Origin: Diphasiastrum complanatum
Lineage: Eukaryota; Streptophyta; Lycopodiopsida; Lycopodiales; Lycopodiaceae
Assembly: GCA_029204225.1 (NCBI GenBank)
Contig: CM055092.1
Location: 44,444,309-44,508,308, forward strand
Direction: 5' to 3'
DNA length: 64,000 bases
Shown: positions 34,318 to 48,281 of the stretch, piece after piece
Layout of the letters: every line of letters begins with the position of its first letter
Position numbering within the stretch: position 1 is the first letter of the stretch
The notes under the pieces: model-generated
Databases searched by the model: none
What the model was told of the DNA's origin: nothing
What the model saw: only the letters and a program-made list of their open reading frames with translations
Made by a program: the position numbers and the translations under genes

Positions 34318-37300
34318 CTATATGAGATACCAAAAGGTAAATGATCCATCAGATCAATGTACTTATACAGGATGCTGTCAGCATAAAGGGCTTGCCTCTT
34401 TGCAAGTTTGCAAAATATCCAGATTGATGAACTCAATCTGAGAGGTCAGTAATGCCATCAAACCATAAAAAACAAGGTCTTAGACAGTGAGCATTACTTA
34501 TCGTCTCATCAATACCGAAGCATGATTTGCGATCTGGGTTTCAACAGAATTTGAATGCTCTTTAGAACCGATACTAAGTAAGAAGTAAAACAACTAACAC
34601 AAAAACACATTAAGAAACAAGATACTAAGCGTGCTGCGTAACATCATGAACCTTACAAGAGTTCACGGGATACTAAAGTAATGAGCATGAGTTAAGAAGA
34701 AATAGACATTACAAAGGACTAGAAACAAAACAACCTCCTTAGCTCCCTACTCTTTTAAATTTATGATTTATCAGCTTGAACACATCAAAAGCTCAAATAC
34801 CAAAGACGACCAAGAGCATTTCAGAACAGTTCCAACTGACTTGAAAAGTAACAAAGTGAATCAATGGCTTCACTGGTTTACAGAAGAATCAACAATGGTA
34901 CAAAGATGAGAACACCTATGACCTTGACGACAAGTACTCCATAATTATAAGAATAGAAACTGTCTGAGAGATATGAGGAATATGAATTATGTTAAAATTA
35001 CCATACTTTGCCTTCAACCATTAATGCAAAAGTATCAACCCAAAATGCTAAGCTCAGAAGGTTGGTAAAAAGATCCAAAAAGTTGCAGTTTTCTAGATGT
35101 ACATTTAGATGACAGGAGTCTCTACATCAGGTTCCTCATCCACAAACATCAACTTTTGCACGAAAAGCTAGCACATGGGAAGGTCAAGAAAATAAGAATC
35201 AACAATATAGCTTCTTGTATGGCTCAACTTATGCAATTAGATGGTATAAGTACCAGATGTAGGTAATCACTCAAAAAATTGCCTCTTCATTGATGGGAGG
35301 GCATGCAAGTTCTGCTAACATTAGCTGATGCGAGATAGGTAGTTTTTCATGTATTATGCAAGACAACATGTTGACCTGAAATCAGGAGATACTTGCCCAA
35401 TCGGATAATGTGATGCCCATTCAACAAGTCTCTGCAACATGCATCACTGTTGGGGTGACCAAAGTGTCAAATAAATGGCATCTGTAAGTTAACGAAGGAA
35501 GCTTGTCACTTTGCCAACCTCTCCAAGGAGGCCTGCCTTAAGCTGAAAATCAAGCATGAGAAGACAACCCCGGCTCAACAATCTCCACATGTCTACCATC
35601 TAAAAAGCTACTCTTACCATATGCACCCTACAACACAAGCACCCTACCAACACCAACTAAAACTACTCCATGCAAATTAGAAACTCTCCACATTAGAAAT
35701 CAAATGGGAATGGTAGCAAGAGTCTCTTCTAATACTTGCTTTGTAGCTCCAAAGCAACACTGACTTGTGTGTCTCCCTCCTCCACACGATCCCACTTATA
35801 CAGGATAAGAGAAAATTCAAATTGAGTGCCTTTGGTAGTTTGATGGGCCTCTGCACTCTTGGAGAGTGTGCCCTATTAAAAGCATTCTAAAAGAAAAACT
35901 TTTTGTAAGAATAGTGCCAAAAAAAATTTAACAACGATGCTTTAGCTTTTCGGGTACAAAGCCAAATAGGTCTGTTGGGTTTTTAAAGTAGAAAGCAGCA
36001 GCAGTCTGTTTACACCATAGTTTCATTATTCATAGCATACAATACAGGCATGTATGAAACGTGTGTTTTGTATGTATTTTACCTTTTGATGTAGCAGCTA
36101 GCAAAGGGAAAGAAGCTGAGAATCAACTAAGATTATACACAGCAGTCTGCACTATTTATACTGAACAAGCCACATCATTCAATGAGACACAGCTGTGGTG
36201 TTGAGCAGCTTACCAGTGCAAAATGCAATTATATTACAAATCACTAGCTCTTGCGTTGTCACAGACTTACTTCAAGCAGCAGGAATGATAGATGATGAAA
36301 GGCAAGACAGACGGAGGAGGATCACCCACAAGTGAAGATTTCGAATCAGTTGCTTTCTTGAGAGGGAATTTGGAACTAGACGGAAAGAACAAACTAATGA
36401 ATAGATGAGTGAATAATGAGGATGCAGTATATATATAGGGGAGAGTTGAGGAAATCTACGTGGCAAGCAGCACTATGGCTGATGAGGAGGAGCTAGTTAG
36501 AACACACGGCTTGATTGCAAATGCTGTTGCTTAGCGTCTAACACATTTCCTTCTTTAGCCACGTCATAACATTTCCTTCTTTAGCCACGTCATAGCTACA
36601 CTCTACTACACTACTACTCAAGTTTCATCATCCTTCCATACCTAAACTCACAACTTTTATATTTTGCCTCAAGCTAAAATGAAGAGTCATTTGTTGATGC
36701 TTAAAAGGTTATGGCATGAAGGGGATGATAGTTAAATGCCAGTTGATTAGAAGCAAGGAACGAAGTAGCATAATCTATGGTATAGTGTACATGCATTTCG
36801 GTGCTATCAACCCAGATCACATAGAATGGAACTTGGTCACATATAATAGAACTTGGATGGGAGAGTTCAACTCACCGTTGTAAGGTATGTGGCGATGTCT
36901 CACTAGCATACTTTCTCCCTAATTAATAAAGACCTAAATATTGGAAAGGGGGAGCATGCTTTCTCGCTAACCAACAAAAAATTAGTCAGGTTTTTTTTTC
37001 TAATGTTTTAGAAATATCCTAAAAATATTGCTTGCAGCTAGAAAACCCTATGAATGCACCTACTACGGTAGCTAAAACCAACTCTGTGACCATAACTGAT
37101 CAACAAGAGGTAACAATATATAGATACTATACAAAAGATTAGAACCATGAACTTGCACTGTGGCTAAACATCTTGCCCAAGGGCCAAATCACTGATTGGC
37201 ATTCTTGTCATAGATTCTCCCATAACCCGAAAAACCCCAATCTGATTTGGCATGCCTCTGCATGGACTTCCAATGAGAAAATAATCAAACCAGGAAGGAT

Positions 37301-40300
37301 AACATTCAGGAACATGAAACTTACAAGTCTATCTCATAAGGGTGGAAAGATTCCTTTTTAATGACAGAGAAACCTACCACCATAAGCACTGACGAACATA
37401 AAACTTCTATCCATCATCAGCATGAGCATTCTCAAACCCAGTCCTAGGACCATTCTTCCTACAATGAGAGAGAGTAACCAAGGAAATGTGAATGGAAGCT
37501 TCACATCGGCCATCAAATGTCACTCTAACTATTCTCCTCTTTTAGGTTAACATCCTTTACTCAGACTAAAGAAGAAAATAAAGGAGACACTGCAAAAGCT
37601 CCATTTTACCAGAGCAAAATCATAGCAATATGTGGTGCTGTTTCTTCTTGCTAGTAGCCTTTTCCGATCCACCACACCCAAAGCCTTGTATTGATTCGAT
37701 ATGGGTATTCCATGTAGAGGTCCATGAGAAGAATCCAAAGGAGAGTAATAGCACACTGGGGTGTTTCCACCAGGATCACTGGCTTCTCTATATACCTGGT
37801 TATGAAAATCATAAAAGATGGCTAGGTATTAATATGATTAAACTTCACTGCTAAAAGAAGCATGTGTTGCTGTACTTAAACTTCTAAGAAATTTGCAAAG
37901 ATGATTACAGACAGTGCAATAGCTTGCTTTGATAATCCATGCAGAAAAAACACATATGACAATCAGGATAGTAGACCTGCACTGTACAGGTGTGTCCTGT
38001 GGGATTCTCGACAATGATGCGCCACGCTCCTACCGCCAACCCTGCTCCTTTCAAGCAGATACGAATTTCCCAAAAAGCAACTGCAAGTCGATGCATTCTT
38101 CCACCCAGCCTATCATAAATCTTATGAGCTAATTCTTCCAAAAGTTCTATAACAGCTTCTACTGCGTCATGTTTGGTTAAAGTGTCACTGCCCCTGCAAA
38201 TAGCACCTTCAGTCTAAATCTGCACTTAGCCAACACTGTTCAAGGCACAGCTATTGAATACTTTGAAAATGTCCTGTGCTCCTTATTTTAGATTGAGATC
38301 AACCATTTCATAACCCTAGCCTGTTGTACTATGAACAAATACTCGTAAAACCTCTAAAATAGCATGTACCTCTGAAGCCTCGCCAACTCTTGCGCTCTTA
38401 AAAGACAAAGGTAGACATGGACATGGTCAGCTTGGCCATTACTATCATGAGCAGTAAGCTCCAGTTCCTCCAAAGCACCTTGTAAAGCTTTGGTGATACT
38501 TTCTAGCATGTAAAGGTAGATATTGGAGTCGGTTGTCGTACTGGCCTTATTGATCAGACTTGGGTCACAAATGGTGGACGTCTGTGACTGCCTCAGCAGT
38601 GTGCGAAGAAACATACGACGAATGGCTGGTTTCTCTGAGACTGAGTACAAGTGCCATTGACGATCTCGTGAAGAAGAGTATCGGATCCCAGTAAAATTTT
38701 TCAGCTTGTCCTAGAAACAAGAAAACATAAGAATGAGCATGTATGATCTTGTGATTACTTCACAACCTATCTTTTAAGGTAGGTACTGCAATGAATTCAT
38801 TTTGAAAGTCACTCGTTGATTTATGCCTTTTGAAGTACAATAATTGAGCTCTTTCATAAGACCATGACATCGATAACTAAAGCAATGTACCAGCTCAAGA
38901 AGATTGGATAAGGGTGGTTCAACATGACGAAGAAGAGGATCTTCTACAAAATAATTGTGCTCAGGAGACCAACAAAAACAGTGGCGTGTAGGCGACCGTC
39001 CCTCATCTCTTTGGATTATGCAGCTCACAACACCTACACCAGCGGCTTGCAACAAGGTACTCAGCTTTTCTTCCTTCAGTATTTTAGCTAATTTGGCCAC
39101 CCTTTCTTGCGCTTGATCCTCATCTCCACTGCGCACATCGAAAGTAACTTTCAGGCAGAGCATTCATCAGTATTAAAAATTTTAGGTGCAACAATCCATT
39201 GAGAATTACAAACATATGTAAGAATGTAGCCACTAATTTCTGTCATTTCAGATGTGCATAGCAAGAAGAGAAAACTTCAAATTCATCATTCATGCTTGAC
39301 GGAACAAAATTGAAAATGCCATTAGTCATCAAATCAGCAAATGATACCAAAAATATAGATACCACTCATCATTATTCCACTCCGGAGTTGATGAGTATGT
39401 GAGTTTTCCTAGCTTATTAACCAAAAAGGGTGGTTTTTATGATAGCTTTTGACCCACCTTGATAAAAAATAAAGATTCAAACAGAACTTCCAAGTTTGAG
39501 AGAGCCTATTAAGTCTAGGAAAGTACCAAAACATAATATTAAAAAAAACATGCATAAGTTTATGAGAGTCCACTTATAACGTCTTAGATCAACTCCACAA
39601 TGCATAGATGTAGAACAAACCCTATAATAAGAAATCCCTATTCACATCAATAGCACCCAAGAGTAGGTGCAGCACCTCACATGCCTAAAGGTAAGTCCAC
39701 ATTAGTTTTCATAGATCTATATACATTCCACAACTAGCCAAGCCTCAAAAAATTACACGGACTCAGCTATTATTTATCGAATGTCAAAATAGAACTTGCA
39801 AGCATCACAACATTATCACAAAATACTTCTTTCACAATCTTTTTTGATAAGTCAACATTTAGCATTATTTCCTAACAACAAGACTGTTTTACAAACTAAA
39901 AATTCTTGACTTCGCATTGACTCGGTTAAAGGATGAAAACGAAGTGCATGGTAGCCAGGGTATCTTCTTATAAAAGCACAAACGTCCCTATGCATTTTTT
40001 ATTAACACTCACATGTGTGTGTACATAGAACATACTACATACATACCTCACCGATGTCAAAGACAGTGTATCACTCATAGTCATGCAGCAGTTCACACTT
40101 CTCGCCTTGTTACGAGAGTACACAGTTTTCACCCTCCTAGACGACGTCAGCGACGGCCCATACCTCCTGATACAGCTCGTATTACGTCTTTTTTCAGCAG
40201 CAGCAGTATCTGACACTATCTGATACTACTCTACTCTACTCTACTCATGGCAGCTATTCTTGCTCCCACTTATGGACACTTGGCAGTTTGTAGTTTACAG

Positions 40301-40449
40301 TTATATTACTCATTTTTCTTTTATGCATAGTTTTTTCTTGGAGACGTTTATATACGCTCCCATGGTTTTCACATATCTGACATGTACTCCTTTTGTCTTA
40401 TATGCCTTTTGGCATGGAAAAGACATTAATAAAGCTTTCTTTCTTTCTT

Positions 40450-40524
<75 letters not shown>

Positions 40525-43500
40525 GCTATGGCGCCATCATGGCGCCCTCCTCTCACACAGCTATGGCGCATCATGGCGCCCTCCTCCTGTCCGCCGTTGC
40601 CTACCCATCATCTCCATAGTTCTGCCCTGTCCCACTCCATCCCCTCTCCTGTCCCGTATGTCCTCACGGTTCTGCCCTGCCCCACTCCATCCCCTCTCCT
40701 GTCCCCTCTCCTGCCCTGATCCATCCCATCTCCTGTCCCGCTCCATCCCCTCTCTTGTCTCGCTCCTGCACTCGCTACCAGTCCTGCCTCCTGTCGTCCC
40801 GCTCCTGCCCTTGCTACCTGTCCCTCTGCCTCCTCATCGTTGTCCCTCCAATCGCTGTCCCTCTCTCTCTTCTTGCCATTATGGCTGATTGGCAATCAGT
40901 GAATCGGAAGGGGAAGAAGAAAACCCCTCCCCCTTCTCCCTTTCTTTTCTCAGCCATCCCCACTACGGCTCCAAACCCCTTTATGTTGCCCCCTCCCTAT
41001 CCTGCCTCCTCTCCCTCACCCCTACCCTCCACTCCCGCAACCTCTACCTACTCCCACTACCCCCTCTACTCCTCCTTCCTCCTCTCCCTCTTTCACCCCT
41101 TCATCTTCATCCTCCTTGTCTCCGTCTCTTTCAACTGAATTTTTGTCTGGTTTCCCCCGCATTATTGAGTCTCTTCAAGAGACCAATGTATCCTTACTTG
41201 CGCTAATCAAGCAACAAGCATTCCAAATCTCCACTCTGGGGAATACGGTTTTGGTCCTCCAGGGTAAAGTTGGCATTCTTGAGGTTGATGTTACTCACCT
41301 CCAGAAGGAGTTGGAATCAGATGAAGAGGCAGAAGAAAGAAGAGGCAATGCAGATTCAAAAGACATGGCAAAGCAGCTTCAAGAGTGGGTTCACTCCTTG
41401 GAGCAGCAATTTCAGCAATCGAAGAGTTCTTGGGCCGACGTGCTCAAGGGATCTAAGCAGGTTATTTCTGAATCTATTCAAGAACATCAAAAACGAGATC
41501 TCAAGGCCCTCAATGTCAGGGTTAGGGGAGCTTCTTTTGCGGGTAAGGACCTCGTGGCTGAGGCAAATGCTTTCATCATTCCACCTTTGGTCTCAAAGAG
41601 GATGTCGTATCTGCCGCTTGGGTGGGTAAGCTCCAATCCACCACAGTGTTTCTGCATTTCAAGGATGCTTTGCTTCGTCAAAAGGTTCTACGTAAAAGAG
41701 GTTGCCTGAAGGACTGTTTTTATGGATGAAGACTTGACGCCCATTCAATGGACTGAGAGAAAGAAAATTATCGCAGATGCTATGATCTTTGAGAAGTGCA
41801 TAGAACTAGCTGAAAGTGTTAGATTGAGGTGATGTAACGTGCCAGACTGTTTCCTCATGCCTACAAGAATGCCTAGAATGTCTGCTATGGGCGTTACGGC
41901 ACGTACATGAAGTTATGAATGTGGTGCTCTCTTTTGGTATAACTTTCCATAGAACCTACATCTTATTGTATGTTTGTCAGGTCATCATGATACAGGTCAT
42001 TGTGTTGACAAGGCTTTTCGAGGCAAGGTGCAACTTGGAAGTTCATCTGTTCATCTGAGTTTTCTGAACCTAACTCAGCGGGAACTAACTGGTACGAGTG
42101 ACTACCAGAGTGAGATTGTGACAGGAGACTCCAGAGCTTTCCAAGACTACAAAAGCCCAGTTCTGAGTTCAGAGATGTGGTCATCTGCATTCAGACTCCA
42201 TGATTATGTGCACACAAACTAGTAGTACAGATGCCTCAGGGCGTGTCTTTGCTTATCAGATCATGGACAAATATAGTTATCTTCAATGATAACACTAAGT
42301 GTCAATTTGCGAGGATCATAAACTACAATTCATTATCTGTGACATAAAGATGTAATCAAATTTATTTTCCTGATCTAAAAACTCAAACACTCTTTGAAAT
42401 GATAGACACCGTTTTCTATGTCAAATGACTTACAACTAGAAACGCTTAGTTTGACATGACATTTGATAACCTAATAATCTGTGTGATTGCATGTTGAAAA
42501 ATAAAACCTAAATGGCTTGATCATGCTGTCTTGCTTTTGATAATGATTTATCTGCACTTGTGTTGACTTTACTCAGAGTTTTCTTTAGTGTGAGAGGTTG
42601 GAAGCTTTGGATAAGGAGATTTGTACAAAGTCAATTTAGGCAGGAATTGTTGCTAGAGGTCCACGCTGAGGTGCCTTGGATAGGGTCTGTGGTTCACCCT
42701 TCTTCTGATTGCCTAGAGTCAAATCTGGAGTCTCATTTAGTTGTGTGCAGTTGGATCTTAAGACAATGTGTTGTATTTGCTTTTGAGATTGCTATAAGTA
42801 CTTATCGATTGTAATGAGGTTGCTAGTTGATTGCTTCTCTCCCTTGGATGGGTTTTTATGCTAGGCAATTTTTATGATTTGTGAGTATAATTTGTGAAAG
42901 AGTCAAATTTGAAGCTTCAGATTCTTACTAAATGGATCATCTTTCCATTATGGTTGAAAATACAAAAAAAAGTTTCTTCATGGCAAGATATTCATGTTAC
43001 AGGCTATTGAGTACAGAGAGACCGTTCTACAACTAAAACCGGTTTACAGAAAACATGTAAAGTATGGAAATTGCTTCTAACTACCAGAAATAAATTCAGA
43101 AAACGTCTCACCTATCTTGAAGAGAGCTCATTGGATTATTGATACCAACTAGAGCAACGTGCAACAGATTACCAAATCGACCTGGCAGACTGATTGTTGA
43201 TGAAGTTTTCTGGGCATTCATAGTGGCATTGATAATATTAATTTCTGTTGGAAGGCTGCTTGTCTCCCTTAATGCTGCACTAACAGCAGCCGGTAAAAAG
43301 TGGAGCGATGAAAGAGTCACCATAGCACCCCATCTCTTGGATTTATTTTGCAATTGTGAATGTAGCTCACTAGTTTCTTTCATTGTCAATGGGACCTCTT
43401 CACCAAACTGCCAGGAGGCAATCAAACCAGATCGGTGCCATTGCATTCGTATTGAGGCCTTAACAAGGTAAGGCTGCAGAACAGACATACCAGTCAATTA

Positions 43501-46500
43501 TATCTATGGAACATGACTCAATAGATACCCTTGATGCCTAATATTTCAAAGAAAACTGTTTTGTCTAGGTTAAGAAACCAGTTGCAACATGAAATGATGC
43601 TACTTCTAAGTTCAACAAAATGTTAATTGAGTGGATTCCTCTCAAACCATTGATGAGTGTGCAGATATGATAATCTTCTCTTACTATTACAGATAGTCCT
43701 GTGTACCTGATAAAGCCTTCGAACATAAGTCTCAATGACTCTTCTCTGCAAAGTATGATCGCCATGATCAAAAAGCGCAACAAGAGCATCCTCAACTGCC
43801 ACGGATGCATTTACCAAGGACTCGATCCTCTCATCAATGGCACTTTTTCTGCCATGGAAACCTTTTGTTCCTTCAGCAATAAACATATCCAACTCGGACA
43901 GGCTTCGTGCAATACTCGCTCGAAGATCGCTCAATTTTGTTTGCTCCAGCAACTGGCTTGACCTCACTGCTAACTGCAAAAAACACCAAAGCCCAATCTT
44001 GAGAAGTTGGCAGCTAGTAGGCTTTTGAAATCACATTTTTGGCATTTGTGTGTATCTATATAGATACTTACCTAAAAGCTAAGAGCTGGAATCATAACCA
44101 TATGATCAAATATATTAAGATAAATGAACACCTATATTCCATTAACAAACCTCAGAGAAGCTTGTGTGATTAAGAGCAGCAAATCTAATCAACTGTTCCC
44201 TGTATGCAGCCGGATTAGGGTACACAAGTGCTTCCATCAAGCGTAAGATAAGCCGATTTTTCCTTCTTACCCCCTGCAGAAAAGGTTTTGAATGAACTAA
44301 TTCATGGAAGCAAAATATGGTGAGAAAAGAACAGAATCTTGTGCAAGATATCAGTCACTGCTACAAATTGCTGCTTTGAGAGTACCTGATGGGCGAGCAC
44401 CATATCGACAACTTTTTGAAGGTCCTTTTTGTACTGGTGTCTGAGTGCCTCTATAACATCTGCCTGAAAAAAGAAAATTTAGATTATGAAGTTACCAATA
44501 ACAAGTGCAAAAATTACACTGAATCCAAAAGATTAAAAAAAGATGGCAAGGATATAATTATCAGGCATGATAACCTCCGTCCATAACACCAAAGACAAGC
44601 ACCTCATTGTTCAAAGAAACTGCCACTAACAGTTATGAATAAATTTTACCAAGTAGCATCAAGGAAAACCTAATAGGCAGTCCGTCCTATGAATTTTTCT
44701 ACCAGCTTCGATGACAAACTGAAAAGAAGTTGAACATACTGCTACACCTTCATATGTCGTTTTTAATACCTTGCCTGAAACTGCTAAAAAATTATACACA
44801 TCAAACAAACCTGCAAATGCTGACTGAAAATCTCCTCAACTGCTAGATACTCATCAAATAGTGACTGTACAATACTGCAAGCATGTCCCTCTCGACCATC
44901 AACATACGACATTGCCAGCTTCAACAAGGGTTCCACCAACCTTTCCTGAGATGCTTTATCTTTGTCTGGAATTGTATCTATATATGCCTGCATGCAGTCA
45001 TTTTTAGCTACAATAATGGCAATAGCAATCAAGTAATCGAGGGCCTATAATCAAACAAAAAAGTTCTTGTTAAACTTATGTGATCCAAATTTTCATAGAA
45101 CATAAGACACAAATTATAAACTTGCAAAAAAAAACTAGCACCTGTGAAATGTTATTTAGGAGTAGTTTGATATTCAAATTGCATTTCTCTTACATGTTAG
45201 TAAATATTGGTTTGTTGACCAATGTTGCCTAAACGGCTGGTGGGCCAGTAGCAAAATGAACATTCTACTTCTGTGGAAAAAGCAGGTGACTCATCTTAAT
45301 AACCGAAACTTACCTCCAGCACCGCCAAAATGAATTTTGCTGGAAAATCCGCCCTCCCTTGTTTGTCAACAAAATAAGTTTCATACTCTTTGAATATGGA
45401 ATCAAGCTGTAAATCAACCATACAAACTCTAAATAACCAGCGTACAATAAACTGACATACATCACAGGAAGTTGACAAGGAAATATCTTACAGGTATAAC
45501 ACCCTCATTCAGACTAGAAATTACAAGGGCAACAAGTACTGAATGCTTTAATATTCTATTTTCTTCAACCCAAAACCTGCAGAGCAAATTAACTCTCTTC
45601 CTTAGGCACAAAAAAAATGCTAGGTCAGATAATGTACAGCAAAACAAAGTGATTACCTCAGCTTTCAGGTTCTTTGGGAGGCGTGTAGCCAGGACCGCCA
45701 TGCTTTCTTGCCATTGTAAAAGAGGCAACTGAGGATCATCTAAGCAAGAGAGTAACGTCTGCACTACCTGATAATTTAACAATAGCAATAGATAAAGATA
45801 TTAAGAAGATAATTCTAAAGTTGCCAGCTAAAACATGAAACAATTGTTGAAGGATTGACAAGAACTACTCAAAATGACTAACTAGTAAGCCTGTTCCCAT
45901 TTGAACCAAGAGGGAAAGAGCTCAAGGTACATATGTCTGGACACAATATGCCAGGCTAACCTTAAGAAATAGATCAGAGAAGCCAATCTTCAAAACCCAG
46001 CAAATAAAGTTACACCTGCCAAAAAACTAGACCGACCTGGTCAATGTCATGCTCATATCCAGCTAGGATCATTAAGGCTGCATTCACACTGGCAGCACAT
46101 CGGTGATGAACCTTCCCTGCCAGAGGTGTCGGCGAACCAAAAACAGGAAAAGTCCCTTCAAATGGCAAAGCCTTCCGCACAGCAGTTGGGTCATCTAGGT
46201 TTAGCCGAGCAATAAGGTCTCCTGCCTGCAATACAATCCCAAATTGTTGGAATGACCATCACTAGCTGTATATTATCTTCCTTTGTACTAGTCAACATGT
46301 AACATACCTTTCTTTGCAATCTGCAAAACAAAATGAAAACCCAGCAACTCTTAGAGAGTTCCAATTTTATAGTACTATGAAACTTGTGAATCTGAGATCA
46401 CATCTACTCGATGCCACCGGATCAATGGGAGTGTTTCCAACATGCTCAAATCAACATGAGTTTAGTTATTTGCATTTTGAGTTTTCAGCCACCGTTTTTG

Positions 46501-47850
46501 TTGTTTTTCTCGATGAGCTGTTTTCCAATTTTTAGGTTTAAGGGCTAAAACAACTGCATGTTGCTATCTAGCATAGGATGTGGGAGAGCGGCAGTCTGTT
46601 ATTTTTCAGTTTTGATAGCGTAATTTGCGAAACAAAATTGGGCTGTTTTTGAGGTTATTTTGTGTATAGAGTTTAGGGTGTTGAGTTCAAAATTGTTCGC
46701 ATTGGCTCACTTACCACGCTGTGGGGGGAGGTGGACATGGTTGAGAGACGGTTGTATACTGGCAACTGTGATGTTGCCAATATTAGGAACTAGAAAGAGG
46801 GACAGGAACAAGAACACAAACCCCCTTTTTATGCACGAACTTAGGAACAGAAATAGGAACTTAGGTTGGAACTGAGGAACAAGAACAAGGTACCCATTTG
46901 AACCCACGAAACCATTTTTTAGGAACCACATAAAACAATTTTTATTCATCTTTATGAATGGTTTTACCCCTTCTAAAGTCAGGCTATGAATCCTATTAAA
47001 GGGGTTATTAAAAAAAAGAAAAGATTTAAATGTACCTAAGGAACTGTTCCTTAGGTGCCCTACACATGGGTCACACAGGTTATTTACAGATTGATCCATC
47101 TGTTAGATTCTTTTTTTTTGAATTCAGAGAAAGGCATGGATGGAAAGGAGCAGACAGGAACTAAGTTACTCACCATCATAGTCTGTCCTTCGGTCAGGAA
47201 AAAAGTGATGGTGCCAGAAGCAGGAGACAACAATGGCATGCACATTTTCATAACTTCCACCTCTGCATAAGGTACATCCGTGTTAATGTGGCTACCATCT
47301 GGAACCAAAAAGCGCAATAATTTACATGGTGTCTCGGCTATCAATCGCGATGGATCATGATCATTCTGCAAATATCAATATGCAAAGTAAAGCCACGTTA
47401 TTTCTTCTTGAATTTAGCTAAATTTTTCTAAAAGCTGTTCCTTCAACCCATATTATATAGGTGGAAAGCTTCTCTCAGCTAGAAGTACTGAAACTGAGGT
47501 TCGCATCAATACTGTGGAACCTCACTCTAAACTACCATCCTTGTTACCATATGATTATATTCTTCTTCCATAAAGCACAAGTTCAAGGCCCAGCATCATA
47601 TATGAAATGCAAAAACAGCCAACAAATGGCTATGAGACCTAACTTGCAATAGGCAAGTCCGACCATCAATCAGAAGCCTCGTTCCAGCAGCTTCCTCCTC
47701 TCCATAAACAACATGACTATTACCATCCAACTGCCAAAATAAGTTCAACAAGGACATTTATCGAGACCGGATTGTGTTGCTAAACAATGAAATACACTTC
47801 TGCAAACAAGTAATACTGACATCGTCTGATGATGTGTGTGGGTGGTGGGG

Positions 47851-47914
<64 letters not shown>

Positions 47915-48224
47915 ATTAGAAATATATTAATGTCTATCAAGTGCCCGTGGGCACAAAAGACAAGTAAAAAGTACATAAAAAAAGGAGCATTGTCCACGTA
48001 GGACTTATTCCTATAAGCTAAACCACAACAAGAAAACTGAGAGAAAAACAAAGCTCAACCTCCAGCTATGTCGAGGGTACAATATCAGTAGCTTAACCAC
48101 CATCTACACAGAGGGAAAGAGCAAACTAATAAAAGTTAACTAATGAGCTAAGAGCGAGAGGATGCTGGAGCTTCGGTTGTCGTACTGGAATGTCTATCTG
48201 TAAAGAGCGGCACTGACAAATCCG

Positions 48225-48281
<57 letters not shown>

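Noticed and set aside
35973-36600. Solo LTR inside the ACCase intron
   Set aside because: TG start and a TATA-like run are present, but there is no matching end or target duplication, so it is not listed as an element.
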